From Paenibacillus macerans (GTDB taxonomy: Bacteria > Bacillota > Bacilli > Paenibacillales > Paenibacillaceae), in assembly GCF_023715465.1 (NCBI RefSeq), contig NZ_JAMBOE010000002.1, positions 453,104 to 517,103 of the forward strand: a DNA stretch of 64,000 bases, in the 5' to 3' direction. Below, in pieces: positions 8,636 to 17,370 of this stretch. Each line of letters begins with the position of its first letter. Within the stretch, counting starts at the first letter, position 1. Made by a program: the position numbers and the translations under genes. The notes beneath the pieces are model-generated. The model ran no database searches, was not told the origin of the DNA, and saw only the letters and a program-made list of their open reading frames with translations.

Positions 8636-8653
8636 CGAAAACCCGCACAATAC

Positions 8654-8699
8654 AAAAGAGGTTGTTCCCGGAACGCTGCGAACCGGAACAACCTCTTTT
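8654..8699. terminator. Bidirectional terminator between DUF441 gene and ABC exporter
   Basis: Perfect 15-bp arms AAAAGAGGTTGTTCC and GGAACAACCTCTTTT. A/T runs on both sides allow it to end both convergent transcripts. Confidence 0.85.
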
Positions 8700-8737
8700 C
8701 ATTGGGAGCTAACCGCCGACGGTCAAGGCAGAGCCAG

Positions 8738-10504
8738 TTATGATCCAACCTCCACCGGGTTTAAATTCTGGATATTGTACAACTGCGCGTACACACCCTC
8801 CGGTTTGGCCATCAGCTCATCGTGCGTGCCGCGTTCGGCGATTTCGCCGTCCTTCATGACGATGATTTGGTCAGCATGGGTGATCGTGGACAGGCGGTGC
8901 GCGACGACCAGCGTCGTGCGGCTGTGCGCAAGCTGCAGCAGCGACTGCTGGATCAGGTGCTCAGACTCCAGATCGAGCGCGGACGTCGCTTCGTCGAGGA
9001 TGAGGATCGGCGGATCCTTCAAGAACACGCGGGCGATGGCGATCCGCTGCTTCTGGCCGCCGGACAGCTTCACGCCGCGCTCCCCGACCTCGGTGTCGTA
9101 GCCGCTTGACAGCTGCATGATAAAATCATGCGCATTGGCCGCTTTCGCCGCGGCGATTACCGCCTCCTCGTCAGCGTCCGGACGGCCGAACAGGATGTTG
9201 TCGCGCACGCTGCCGCTAAACAGGAAATTGTCCTGCAGCACCATCCCGATCCCGCTGCGCAAGCTTTCCATCGTCCACTGCCGGACATCCCGGCCCCCGA
9301 CGATCACCTCCCCTTTCTGAATATCGTAGAAACGGGGAATCAAACCAACCAGCGACGATTTCCCGCCGCCGCTCATGCCGACGAACGCCACCGTTTGCCC
9401 GGGCGCCGCGGCAAACGAAATATCCTTCAGCACCCACTGCCCCTGCTCCTGGTACCTAAACCAAACGTTTTGGAACGCCAAGCCGTGGCTGCCCCGGGGC
9501 AGCGCCGCCGCGTCCGGCTCATCGGTCATGTCGTAAGGCTCCTCCAGCAGCTCCAGCACCCGTTCCCACGAGGCGGAGGCCTGCGTCAGCGTCGTCGACG
9601 AATTGATCAGCCGCTTCAGCGGCGCATACAAACGGTCCAGATAGCCGAAAAAGGCTACAAACGTGCCTAGCGTCAAATGCCCCTGAATCACCTGATAACC
9701 GCCGTATCCGATCACAAGCAGCGGCGCGATGTCGGTCATCGTGTTGATGATGGCGAACGTCCAGGCGTTCCAGCGGCTGTGGGCCATCGCTTTTTGCAAA
9801 TACTTGCCGTTGATCCCTTCGAACTTCTTGCGGTCGTGCCGCTCCAGTGCAAAGCTGCGGATGACCGAGATCCCCTGAATGCGCTCATGCAAATAAGCCT
9901 GAATGCCCGCCAGGGCCGCGGACCGGTCTTTGGTCAGCTTTTTCAGCCGCTTGTACAGCACCTTGACCGCGATGGCGTACAGCGGGAAAATCGCGATCGA
10001 CACCAGCGCTAGCAGCGGGTTCAAATAAAACATAAATCCCAACACGAACACGAGCGTAAACGTGTCCAGCCAGACATTCATCATCCCGACTTCAACGATG
10101 TTTTTCGTCTGCTCCGCGTCGTTGATGAAGCGGGAAATGATTTCCCCCACCTTCGTGTTCTGATAATACCGCAGCGACAGCCTTTGCAGATGCCCGTAGA
10201 GCCGGTTCCGCAGATCAAACAAAATCCGCGCCGTAATAAACTGGGCAAAATACTGCCGCGCATATTCCACCGGTCCGCGAACGATGACAAACAAAAACAA
10301 CGTGATTCCGAGCACGATCATCAACTGCGACAGCTTTTGCCCGGCCGCCATGCTCCCGTTCAGTAAAATATCGTCCACTACGTACTTTTGCACGAGCGGA
10401 AGCAGCGACGGAATGCCGAACTTCAGTATGCCGATGAACAAAGTCAAGATAATCCATTTCGTATAAGGCCGGACAAACGTAAAATAGGCTTTCCAATATT
10501 TCAA
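8738..10504 (-). CDS. ABC exporter, fused membrane and ATPase domains (type IV, MsbA/YwjA-like)
   Basis: A ~588-residue half-transporter that probably works as a homodimer. Six transmembrane helices (residues ~15-310) precede the nucleotide-binding domain: Walker A GMSGGGKSS, signature LSGGQKQR, Walker B ILILDEATSALD and the H-loop AHRLST, all intact. Exporters of this type carry lipids, drugs or peptides; the substrate is unknown. The start is uncertain: TTG 10504 (then KYWKAYFTFVRPYTKW) follows GAGAGGG at 12 bases, while ATGs at 10516 and 10540 have unsuitable or no ribosome binding sites. It stands alone, convergent with the ypdA-DUF441 pair. Confidence 0.92.
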   Translation of the reverse strand: MKYWKAYFTFVRPYTKWIILTLFIGILKFGIPSLLPLVQKYVVDDILLNGSMAAGQKLSQLMIVLGITLFLFVIVRGPVEYARQYFAQFITARILFDLRNRLYGHLQRLSLRYYQNTKVGEIISRFINDAEQTKNIVEVGMMNVWLDTFTLVFVLGFMFYLNPLLALVSIAIFPLYAIAVKVLYKRLKKLTKDRSAALAGIQAYLHERIQGISVIRSFALERHDRKKFEGINGKYLQKAMAHSRWNAWTFAIINTMTDIAPLLVIGYGGYQVIQGHLTLGTFVAFFGYLDRLYAPLKRLINSSTTLTQASASWERVLELLEEPYDMTDEPDAAALPRGSHGLAFQNVWFRYQEQGQWVLKDISFAAAPGQTVAFVGMSGGGKSSLVGLIPRFYDIQKGEVIVGGRDVRQWTMESLRSGIGMVLQDNFLFSGSVRDNILFGRPDADEEAVIAAAKAANAHDFIMQLSSGYDTEVGERGVKLSGGQKQRIAIARVFLKDPPILILDEATSALDLESEHLIQQSLLQLAHSRTTLVVAHRLSTITHADQIIVMKDGEIAERGTHDELMAKPEGVYAQLYNIQNLNPVEVGS

Positions 10505-10700
10505 CTGAGCGCACATCCCTCTCTTGGTAAAAAATATCATTTTTTTGCAATGGCAACATATCCCGGTTTTGGGGATATAAGCCGATTTTCGTAAAGCAAA
10601 GCTGAATTTATAAACCGGTTGTGGTATACTCCATTATAATTGATAACTCACTATGAAAATAACGCAGCAACGAGGCACAGGCCGGTTTAGGAGGATGACC

Positions 10701-11204
10701 ATGTCACGCCGATTTGTCATTGAAGCCGTGATGGTGGCGATTTATGGAGAATTGCTGGTGCCCCAGGCACCTGTTGAATATATTGTACCCTACACCACCG
10801 TCATGGAGCTCTATGAATTTCAGAATAGCCCGGAACCGTTAATGAACGATCCGGCCGACGATTTTCACGTCAAACAAAAAATAGGCGAGCTGATCACTTA
10901 TTTGGAGGAGCCGCTGAACCGTAAGAAGCTTGAACGCGCATTAAACGTACCCTGGTCCAAAAGCCCGTCCATTTTGTTCGGCGATAAAATATCCTGGACC
11001 GTCGTCAATGCGGTCGACAATGAACAATACGGCGAATTTCTCGACCCGATCGAAACGGAAATCGTGCTCACCGCCCACCGGGAGAACGTCCCGATTTTAA
11101 CTGATCAATTGGAGCTGATCCGGCGGATCATCGAAGCGGAAATGCCGGTCCAAGTGTTTGATATCGGCGATTTTGAATTTGCTATGGAAGACAGCATTAT
11201 TTAA
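10701..11204 (+). CDS. Conserved protein of unknown function, Paenibacillus type
   Basis: A 167-residue soluble acidic protein starting MSRRFVIEAVMVAIYGELL. I recall similar proteins across Paenibacillus, sometimes labelled ADP-heptose synthase, but there is no nucleotidyltransferase motif, so I do not adopt that name. AGGAGG precedes ATG 10701 by seven bases. The middle part (WSKSPSILFGDKISWTVVN) and the tail with ILTDQLELIRRIIEAE suggest a PIN-like or Rossmann-like fold with scattered acidic residues, which is only a guess. A TATAAT at 10636-10641 may belong to its promoter, but no good -35 box accompanies it. Confidence 0.7.
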   Translation: MSRRFVIEAVMVAIYGELLVPQAPVEYIVPYTTVMELYEFQNSPEPLMNDPADDFHVKQKIGELITYLEEPLNRKKLERALNVPWSKSPSILFGDKISWTVVNAVDNEQYGEFLDPIETEIVLTAHRENVPILTDQLELIRRIIEAEMPVQVFDIGDFEFAMEDSII

Positions 11205-11222
11205 TTGGGGAAACGACAGAAA

Positions 11223-11244
11223 AGGCCCGTAAAGAACGGGCCCT
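11223..11244. terminator. Terminator between convergent genes
   Basis: AGGCCCGT and ACGGGCCCT arms with flanking AAACGACAG / CTGTTTCG pairing. It lies 20 bases past the stop of the plus-strand gene and before the convergent HesB-like gene. Confidence 0.55.
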
Positions 11245-11289
11245 GTTTCGTTATGGCATGCGGCTGCTTGCGCTGCCGGCGGTAGGCGG

Positions 11290-11589
11290 TCAGTTTGGGA
11301 GTGCCGCCTCGTATTTATATTCAATGTCGCCAAGCCCCTCGTCATACGTCACATTCAAATGATAGCCGTCCAAATACCACTTATCCTGGTCCTCCATGTA
11401 GAACGTGATGCCCTCCACCTCCGAAGTCAAGGCCGGCGATACCGGACGATCGACTCCGATGCCAAGCGAGAACCCCGGATACAGTTTCCCCCCCGAGCTG
11501 TAGCGGGCGAAAAAGCGTACGGCTTGCCCGTTTTTCAGGTCCAACTCCCGCTTAAACCATTCGGCCGCTTCTTGTGTAACGTGGATCAT
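11290..11589 (-). CDS. HesB/IscA-like fold protein without cysteines (YneR-like)
   Basis: A 99-residue protein with the HesB-like beta fold, starting MIHVTQEAAEWFKRELDL. Scaffold members of the family bind iron or Fe-S clusters through three cysteines. This one has no cysteine at all, as in the YneR branch of Bacillales, so a direct cluster-carrier role is unlikely. The start at ATG 11589 follows GGAGAGGGG; the frame is open further upstream without a better site. It is divergent from the bmr-like leader promoter 85 bases away. Confidence 0.75.
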   Translation of the reverse strand: MIHVTQEAAEWFKRELDLKNGQAVRFFARYSSGGKLYPGFSLGIGVDRPVSPALTSEVEGITFYMEDQDKWYLDGYHLNVTYDEGLGDIEYKYEAALPN

Positions 11590-11673
11590 CAGATTCTCCC
11601 CTCTCCTTTTTCTTTTATTGTAGACCAAACCGGGCCGATTGCCAAACCCTTGTTCGGATCAAAAAAATAAAGT

Positions 11674-11703
11674 TTGACTTCTTCTTGAATCCGGTGATAC
11701 AAT
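11674..11703 (+). promoter_or_regulatory. Sigma-A promoter of the bmr-like operon
   Basis: TTGACT at 11674-11679, an 18-bp spacer, and TACAAT at 11698-11703. The expected transcript start near 11710 leaves about 50 bases before the leader ORF. Confidence 0.8.
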
Positions 11704-11762
11704 CGGGAACATACAAGACTGCATTTTCAAGTAATTACCAAATAGAAGAAAGGGTGAGCACG

Positions 11763-11870
11763 GTGATCAAGTTTAAAGATTTCGACGTACGTCCGCATAT
11801 GCCCGCATATGTTTATGGACCATTCACAACCGAATACCGGAGCAGCCCTAACTCGTTTGGACCCAACTAA
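11763..11870 (+). CDS. 35-codon leader peptide (BmrB-like position), probable attenuation sensor
   Basis: GTG at 11763 follows GAAAGGGTGA; the peptide begins MIKFKDFDVRPHMPAY and ends NSFGPN. It sits between a good promoter and a strong terminator that precedes a BmrC/BmrD-type exporter pair. In Bacillus subtilis the exporter genes bmrC and bmrD are preceded by the small ORF bmrB, whose translation controls a downstream terminator when antibiotics slow ribosomes. I infer the same role from position, not from sequence similarity. Proline-rich segments (RPHMP, SSPN, FGPN) may favour stalling. The alternative is a secreted or modified peptide exported by the ABC pair. Confidence 0.6.
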   Translation: MIKFKDFDVRPHMPAYVYGPFTTEYRSSPNSFGPN

Positions 11871-11976
11871 ACGCTGACCGCCCCTCCATTTATGGTAGGG
11901 AAGGATTCGGCGCAGGAATAATCTGCGGGCTGCTTCTGATCTAGAGCGGCGTACGCGTCATATGTTAAGGTTTTTG

Positions 11977-12020
11977 AAGGCATATCGTTTACGGACGATA
12001 TGCCTTTTTTGCGGTTTTTT
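11977..12020 (+). terminator. Leader terminator (attenuator) ahead of the ABC exporter pair
   Basis: Perfect 12-bp arms AAGGCATATCGT (11977-11988) and ACGATATGCCTT (11995-12006) around a 6-base loop, followed by TTTTGCGG and a run of Ts. It lies 46 bases before the first exporter start and has no gene end just before it except the leader ORF. The leader segment ATATGCC at 11797-11803 could pair with GGCATAT in the 5' arm, a possible alternative structure. Confidence 0.8.
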
Positions 12021-12065
12021 TAAGCCACAGAACAACCTGGTATGGAAAAAGGAGGAAATCGCAAT

Positions 12066-13823
12066 ATGTTTTCGGTTCTGAAAAATTTGGGCTGGTTTTT
12101 TAAGCGTGAAAAGAGGCGCTACATCGTCGGCCTGTTCCTGCTCATCCTGGCGGGGATCGTTGAACTCGCTCCGCCGCGGCTGCTTGGCAGCGCCATCGAC
12201 GAAATCGTGGGCGGCACCGTAACTTGGGGCTCGCTTACGAAATATATTCTGCTTATCATCGGCTTTTTACTGTTCATTTATTGGATCACCTACATATGGA
12301 TGCATTCGCTGTTCGGCGGATCGAACCTGGTGGAGCGGCTGCTGCGTTCGCGTTTTATGAGCCATCTGCTGCGGATGACGCCGCCGTTTTTCGAGCGCAG
12401 CCGCACCGGGGATCTAATGGCCCGGGCTACGAACGACTTGCGCTCGGTCGCCCAAACCGCCGGCTTCGGGATGCTGACGCTCACCGACTCGACGGCGTAC
12501 CTGGCGGTCATTTTTATCGCCATGGGCACGTTGATCAGTTGGAAGCTGACGCTTGCGGCCATCATCCCCCTCCCCTTTATCGCCCTGGCGATGAAGATTT
12601 ACGGGAAAATCATCCATGAGCGCTACACGCTGGCGCAGGATGCGTTCGGAGACATGAACGACCAGGTGCTGGAATCGGTCGCCGGCATCCGTGTTATTCG
12701 CGCCTATGTACAGGAACGGAATGATGAACAGCGTTTTGCCGACATTACCAATGACGTTTACCAGAAAAACCTCGCGGTCGCCAAAGTAGACGCCTACTTT
12801 GAACCGACCATCCGGCTCTGCGTTGGTCTCAGCTACGCAATCGGGCTGACGTACGGCATTTATCTCGTCTTTCATAACGAATTAACCCTGGGCGATCTCG
12901 TGTCCTTCAACATGTACCTGGGGATGATGATCTGGCCGATGTTTGCGATCGGCGAGTTGATCAACATTATGCAGCGCGGCGGCGCTTCGCTCGACCGCGT
13001 CAACGAAACGCTGAACGTCAAGCCAGACGTTGAAGACGTGCCGAATCCGGTGCAGGTGGAAACGCCGGAAACGCTCGAATTCAAAGACGTTACGTTCCGT
13101 TATCCGACATCGACCGTCAATAATTTGGAACATGTCAACCTCAAGATTCAGCGCGGAGAGACGCTCGGAATCGTCGGCCGGACCGGCAGCGGCAAGTCGA
13201 CGCTGCTCAAGCAGTTGCTGCATGAATATCCGCTTGGCAGCGGCGAACTATCCGTCTCCGGCGTGCCGATCCAGGACATCGCGGTGAAACAGCTGCACGG
13301 GTGGGTCGGGTATGTGCCGCAGGAGCAAATCCTGTTCTCCAAAACGGTCCGCGAGAACATTCAGTTCGGCTGCAAAGACGCGCCGGATGAAGTCATTATG
13401 GAAGCGATCCGCACCGCCGCCTTCGACCAAGACCTCGGGACGTTATCCGACGGGCTGGACACCTTGGTCGGCGAGAGAGGCGTGGCCCTTTCCGGCGGCC
13501 AGAAGCAACGCGTGTCGCTGGCCCGGGCGTTTATCGCCGACCCGGACATCCTGATTCTCGACGACGCGCTGTCGGCTGTCGATGCGCGGACCGAAGCCCG
13601 GATCATCGAAAATATCCGCAGCCGCCGGGCCGGCAAAACGACGCTGATCTCCACGCACCGGCTGTCCGCCGTAGAGCATGCTGACTGGATCGTCGTGCTG
13701 GAGAAAGGCCGCATCATTGAAGAAGGTACCCACGAAGCGCTGCTGGCGCACGGCGGCTGGTACCGCGAACAATACGAACGCCAGCAGGTGGAATCGAACC
13801 TGACTGACGGGGAGGTGTCCTAA
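12066..13823 (+). CDS. bmrC: Heterodimeric multidrug ABC exporter, BmrC/YheI-like subunit
   Basis: A 585-residue half-transporter, the same length as Bacillus BmrC. Six transmembrane helices precede the ATPase domain: Walker A GRTGSGKST, signature LSGGQKQR (canonical), Walker B ILILDD with aspartate in place of the catalytic glutamate, and H-loop STHRLSA. An aspartate here is the hallmark of the subunit whose Walker B builds the degenerate ATP site of heterodimeric exporters. ATG 12066 follows AAAGGAGG by ten bases; an ATG at 12042 lies before that site. The partner gene begins three bases after its stop. Expected role: efflux of antibiotics and dyes, induced by ribosome inhibitors. Confidence 0.88.
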   Translation: MFSVLKNLGWFFKREKRRYIVGLFLLILAGIVELAPPRLLGSAIDEIVGGTVTWGSLTKYILLIIGFLLFIYWITYIWMHSLFGGSNLVERLLRSRFMSHLLRMTPPFFERSRTGDLMARATNDLRSVAQTAGFGMLTLTDSTAYLAVIFIAMGTLISWKLTLAAIIPLPFIALAMKIYGKIIHERYTLAQDAFGDMNDQVLESVAGIRVIRAYVQERNDEQRFADITNDVYQKNLAVAKVDAYFEPTIRLCVGLSYAIGLTYGIYLVFHNELTLGDLVSFNMYLGMMIWPMFAIGELINIMQRGGASLDRVNETLNVKPDVEDVPNPVQVETPETLEFKDVTFRYPTSTVNNLEHVNLKIQRGETLGIVGRTGSGKSTLLKQLLHEYPLGSGELSVSGVPIQDIAVKQLHGWVGYVPQEQILFSKTVRENIQFGCKDAPDEVIMEAIRTAAFDQDLGTLSDGLDTLVGERGVALSGGQKQRVSLARAFIADPDILILDDALSAVDARTEARIIENIRSRRAGKTTLISTHRLSAVEHADWIVVLEKGRIIEEGTHEALLAHGGWYREQYERQQVESNLTDGEVS

Positions 13824-13826
13824 GTT

Positions 13827-15899
13827 ATGCACACCCATACGGGGAAATCGTTATTCAAATACGCCTTAACGGCCAAAAATACATTTATTCTCGCGCTCGT
13901 CATGCTGGCGATCGGTGTCGCTGCCGAACTCGCCGGCCCGTTTATCGCCCGCGCGATGATCGACGATCATATGCTGGCGATCGAACAGCCGTTTTATGAA
14001 ACGGCAGACCAAGACGAGAATACCGTCGTCTATGACGGCCGGTACTTCAAGCGGGGCGACCGCTTTGCGGAAGGCGAAGCCAAAGGCCAGGAAGTACGCG
14101 TGCTGCAGGTCGGAACCAGCTTCCTGTTCATCGGTGAGCCGGTTGCGGACGTCTCCGGCGACCGCAGCTTCCAAGACGGCGTCCTGACCATCACGCGGAA
14201 GGACGGCACCGTAAGCGAATATCCGGCGCAAAAACTCAGCGCCTCCGGGCTGTTCGCTTTTTACAAACCCGAGGTTCCCGGCATTATTTCGCTGATTATA
14301 TGGTACTTCGCTTTTCTGGCCGTCTCCATCGTGATGGAATTCGGCAAAACGTACTGGCTGCAATCGTCCGCTAATAAGGTCATCCGCAAGCTACGTATGG
14401 ACGTTTACGCCCACATCCAGCGGCTGCCGGTGTATTTTTTCGACAATCTGCCGGCGGGGAAAGTCGTGTCCCGGGTGACGAACGACACGGAAGCGGTCAA
14501 AGATCTGTTTATCGCGGTGCTGGCGAACTTTTTTTCCGGGATTATCAATATGCTGGGCGTCTATGTAGCGCTGTTTATTCTCGACGTGCGGCTCGGCCTG
14601 ATCTGTTTGTTCATCGTCCCGGTCATTTACCTGTGGGTGGTGCTGTACCGGAAGTTCGCCACCAAATACAACACGATCATCCGCTCGCGGCTTAGCGAGA
14701 TCAACGCGATCATCAACGAGTCGATTCAAGGCATGTCGATCATCCGCATTTTCCGCCGCGAGGCGAAAACGAAGGAAGAGTTCGAAAATCTGAACGACGA
14801 TTATATGAAATATCAGAATAAAATGCTGAACTTGAACGCTTTTACGTCGCATAACCTGGTGAACGTAATCCGCAATCTGGCTTTTGCCGCGGTGCTCTGG
14901 TATTTCGGTTCGGCGCAGCTTGGCGGGGACAGCGTCATTTCGCTGGGTGTGCTGTACGCCTTCGTTGACGTGCTGGGGCGTTTGTTCCAGCCGATCACCG
15001 GGATGGTCAACCAACTGGCCGCGCTCGACACCTCGATGGTGTCCGCCGGGCGGGTGTTTGCCTTGATGGACGAACCGGGCGAAGACGTCACGGACGGCTC
15101 GATGCCGCGTTACAAAGGGAATGTGGAGTTCAAGGACGTATCGTTTGCTTACAAAAAGGATTTTGTGCTGAAAAATATTTCGTTCGAAGCGAAGCAAGGC
15201 CAAACGGTGGCGCTGGTCGGGCATACCGGGTCCGGCAAAAGCTCGATCATCAACCTGCTGTTCCGGTTTTACGATCCGCAAAAGGGCACGATCACCATCG
15301 ACGGCCAGCCGGTGACGGATCTGCCCAAGCAGTGGATCCGCCAGCATATGGGCATCGTGCTGCAGGACCCTTACCTGTTCACCGGGACGATCCTCTCCAA
15401 CGTCACTTTGGGTGACAAGCGGATCTCCCGGGAAGCGGCGGAGCTAGCCTTGCGCGACGTCGGCGCGGCGCGGATTCTCGCGCATCTGCCCAAAGGGCTG
15501 GACGAACCGGTCGTGGAAAAAGGCAGCACCCTGTCCGCCGGCGAACGCCAGCTGATCTCGTTTGCGCGGGCGCTTGCCTTCGATCCGGCCATCCTGATTC
15601 TCGATGAGGCGACCGCCAACATCGATACGGAAACCGAAGCGCTGATTCAAAACGCGCTGGAGGTATTGAAACGGGGCCGGACGACTTTCATCATCGCGCA
15701 CCGCTTGTCCACGATCCGCAGCGCCGACCAGATCCTCGTGCTGCATCGCGGCGAAATCGTGGAGCGCGGCGGTCATGAGGAACTGCTCGCCTTGGGCGGG
15801 CGGTACTATCAAATGTACCGCCTGCAGCACGGAGGCGCGGAAGCGCCCGGCACGCCGGCGGCAGGCCAGCCCTCCACGCCAGTGGCTAATCCGAGCTGA
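13827..15899 (+). CDS. bmrD: Heterodimeric multidrug ABC exporter, BmrD/YheH-like subunit
   Basis: A 690-residue half-transporter, partner of the preceding gene; its ATG lies three bases after the upstream TAA, behind GGGGAGGTG. About 100 extra residues (~48-150) between helices 1 and 2 form a hydrophilic extracytoplasmic insertion, a feature known for BmrD. The ATPase domain has Walker A GHTGSGKSS, Walker B ILILDEATANID with the catalytic glutamate, but a degenerate signature LSAGERQ instead of LSGGQ. The two subunits therefore give one active and one degenerate ATP site, fitting a true heterodimer. The C-terminus has a loose proline/alanine tail. A strong terminator follows. Confidence 0.88.
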   Translation: MHTHTGKSLFKYALTAKNTFILALVMLAIGVAAELAGPFIARAMIDDHMLAIEQPFYETADQDENTVVYDGRYFKRGDRFAEGEAKGQEVRVLQVGTSFLFIGEPVADVSGDRSFQDGVLTITRKDGTVSEYPAQKLSASGLFAFYKPEVPGIISLIIWYFAFLAVSIVMEFGKTYWLQSSANKVIRKLRMDVYAHIQRLPVYFFDNLPAGKVVSRVTNDTEAVKDLFIAVLANFFSGIINMLGVYVALFILDVRLGLICLFIVPVIYLWVVLYRKFATKYNTIIRSRLSEINAIINESIQGMSIIRIFRREAKTKEEFENLNDDYMKYQNKMLNLNAFTSHNLVNVIRNLAFAAVLWYFGSAQLGGDSVISLGVLYAFVDVLGRLFQPITGMVNQLAALDTSMVSAGRVFALMDEPGEDVTDGSMPRYKGNVEFKDVSFAYKKDFVLKNISFEAKQGQTVALVGHTGSGKSSIINLLFRFYDPQKGTITIDGQPVTDLPKQWIRQHMGIVLQDPYLFTGTILSNVTLGDKRISREAAELALRDVGAARILAHLPKGLDEPVVEKGSTLSAGERQLISFARALAFDPAILILDEATANIDTETEALIQNALEVLKRGRTTFIIAHRLSTIRSADQILVLHRGEIVERGGHEELLALGGRYYQMYRLQHGGAEAPGTPAAGQPSTPVANPS

Positions 15900-15920
15900 C
15901 CGCCTGTCTTCGCGGTGACA

Positions 15921-15963
15921 AAAAACCTTCAGATCCGCTTATTAGGCGGATCTGAAGGTTTTT
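15921..15963. terminator. Bidirectional terminator after the ABC exporter operon
   Basis: Perfect 18-bp arms (AAAAACCTTCAGATCCGC and its complement) with a 7-base loop and T-runs on both sides; it separates the exporter operon from the convergent SLH gene. Confidence 0.9.
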
Positions 15964-15976
15964 TTGTGCGTATTGG

Positions 15977-16858
15977 TTAAGACAGCTTCTTAACCTCCAC
16001 CGTATATTGGCTGGAGATATAAGTCTCTGCCTTCGTATCGGAAATGACCTGAATATAATTCATGCCCGGTTCGGGGGACAGCAGCTCGTAATAGACCGTG
16101 GCCTTGTCACCGGAAAACTCCACTTTGGCTACACGAATGCCGTATCCCGGATTCGGCTGCTCGGCGCGGGTGAGCACCACCTTGTTGATTTGGTCGTTTA
16201 CTTTTTCGGTTTGAAAGCTTACGTTATCCTGCATACCCTGTTCGGCTTCCTTGTATTTGTCGATGTATTCGGCCGCATTATACACCAGCCGGGCCGCTTC
16301 GATGCGGGTTATGGTATCCTTCGGATGGAATTTGCCCTGCCCGTCCAGGCTGGCGATCTTCAATAGCAGCAACTGCTGGATGTGGCCCGAATACTCCACG
16401 GTGATCTGATCGGCATCGGCGATTTCGATGAACATTTTGATCATCGGGTAGTCGCCGGTCGTATTGATGGCCTGCACCAAAATATCGGCAAAAGCTTCCC
16501 GCGTCAGCTCGGCGTTGGGGTCAAAGTCTTTGGGCAGCTTGATACCGTTGTCCGCGGCGGCCCACAGCGCGGAGGAATACCATTCGTCCTTGGCAGGAAC
16601 CTGCGATTTTGCGGCGTCCTTCACTTTTAGACCAAGCCCATTAACGATCATCGTCACCGCCTGTGCTCCAGTCAGCTTACCCATGGGAACAAACTTATCC
16701 TTCGCGATTCCTTGGATGATTCCTTTTTGCTGCAGTGACTCGGTAATACCGGCATCATCTCCCTGCACATCGCTGAAAGCAGAAACGGAAGTTGCCATAA
16801 GCAGCGAACCGGACAGCAGCAGAGCAGCTGCAATTTTCATTTTTGGCGTTTTTTTCAT
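15977..16858 (-). CDS. Secreted S-layer homology protein with C-terminal PrcB-like domain
   Basis: A 293-residue exported protein. A signal peptide (MKKTPKMKIAAALLLSGSLL, cleavage near SVSA-FS) is followed by SLH-type repeats at residues ~28-85, ~90-140 and ~150-195, each with an FxD or ITRIEAARLV-type core. SLH modules bind pyruvylated wall polymer. The C-terminal ~80 residues (VLTRAEQPNPGYGIRVAKVE, then a YTVEV end) resemble the PrcB C-terminal domain, a small beta fold linked to protease complexes. It is probably a wall-anchored protein that binds or modulates a surface protease, but this is inference. The start follows GAGGTGATGAGAAC. It stands alone. Confidence 0.82.
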   Translation of the reverse strand: MKKTPKMKIAAALLLSGSLLMATSVSAFSDVQGDDAGITESLQQKGIIQGIAKDKFVPMGKLTGAQAVTMIVNGLGLKVKDAAKSQVPAKDEWYSSALWAAADNGIKLPKDFDPNAELTREAFADILVQAINTTGDYPMIKMFIEIADADQITVEYSGHIQQLLLLKIASLDGQGKFHPKDTITRIEAARLVYNAAEYIDKYKEAEQGMQDNVSFQTEKVNDQINKVVLTRAEQPNPGYGIRVAKVEFSGDKATVYYELLSPEPGMNYIQVISDTKAETYISSQYTVEVKKLS

Positions 16859-16970
16859 GTTCTCATCACCTCTGTCCCCCTAGACGGGAGGCCCGCCCAA
16901 AAGGTTGCAGTATTTCCCGTTTCACTAATTTATGTGTGCTCGTTATTGATCGGCAGCAGGCACTAGATAA

Positions 16971-17046
16971 CAGACAGTTGACAGTTGACACAGACGGTAG
17001 ACAGTAAACGGTAGTCACAGACAGCAGACGGCAGACAGTAGACAGC
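16971..17046. repeat. Degenerate short tandem repeat (CAGACGGTAGACAGTA-like)
   Basis: About ten imperfect units built on GACAGT and CAGACGG run through these 76 bases (for example ACAGACGGTAGACAGTAAAC and CAGACGGCAGACAGTAGACA). No reading frame or stem-loop explains it; slippage is the simplest origin. Confidence 0.6.
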
Positions 17047-17127
17047 AAATGGTGCGGCTTAACGGTTATTTGGCTAATCCATTCGTTTGAGGTTAACGGA
17101 CCTGCGTTCTGGATCTCCAGTCTTTTT

Positions 17128-17262
17128 CTAACGGTTGTGGTTGATCTTATTCAGGTGGATAAGGCTCAAATCCGTAGAATTAAGAAAAAATAAGCTCTAT
17201 CGCAACCGTTAAATTTAATTTCACCTCTATTTTATCAAAATAACGGCGCTCACAACCGTTAG
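17128..17262. repeat. Inverted CTAACGGTTGTG / CACAACCGTTAG pair
   Basis: CTAACGGTTGTG at 17128-17139 returns as its exact complement at 17251-17262, and partial copies (AACGGTTAT at 17061, CAACCGTTAA at 17203) lie between and beside. The 135-bp span may be the skeleton of a small palindromic element. Confidence 0.55.
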
Positions 17263-17370
17263 AATGACAACCAGACTTGAAGGCGCGCATCTTTATCTTA
17301 ACTATTCAGTTTTCCAGCACGATGATATTTGGATCAGGGCCTCAGGGGAGCGGAACGCCGCTGAACAAAT

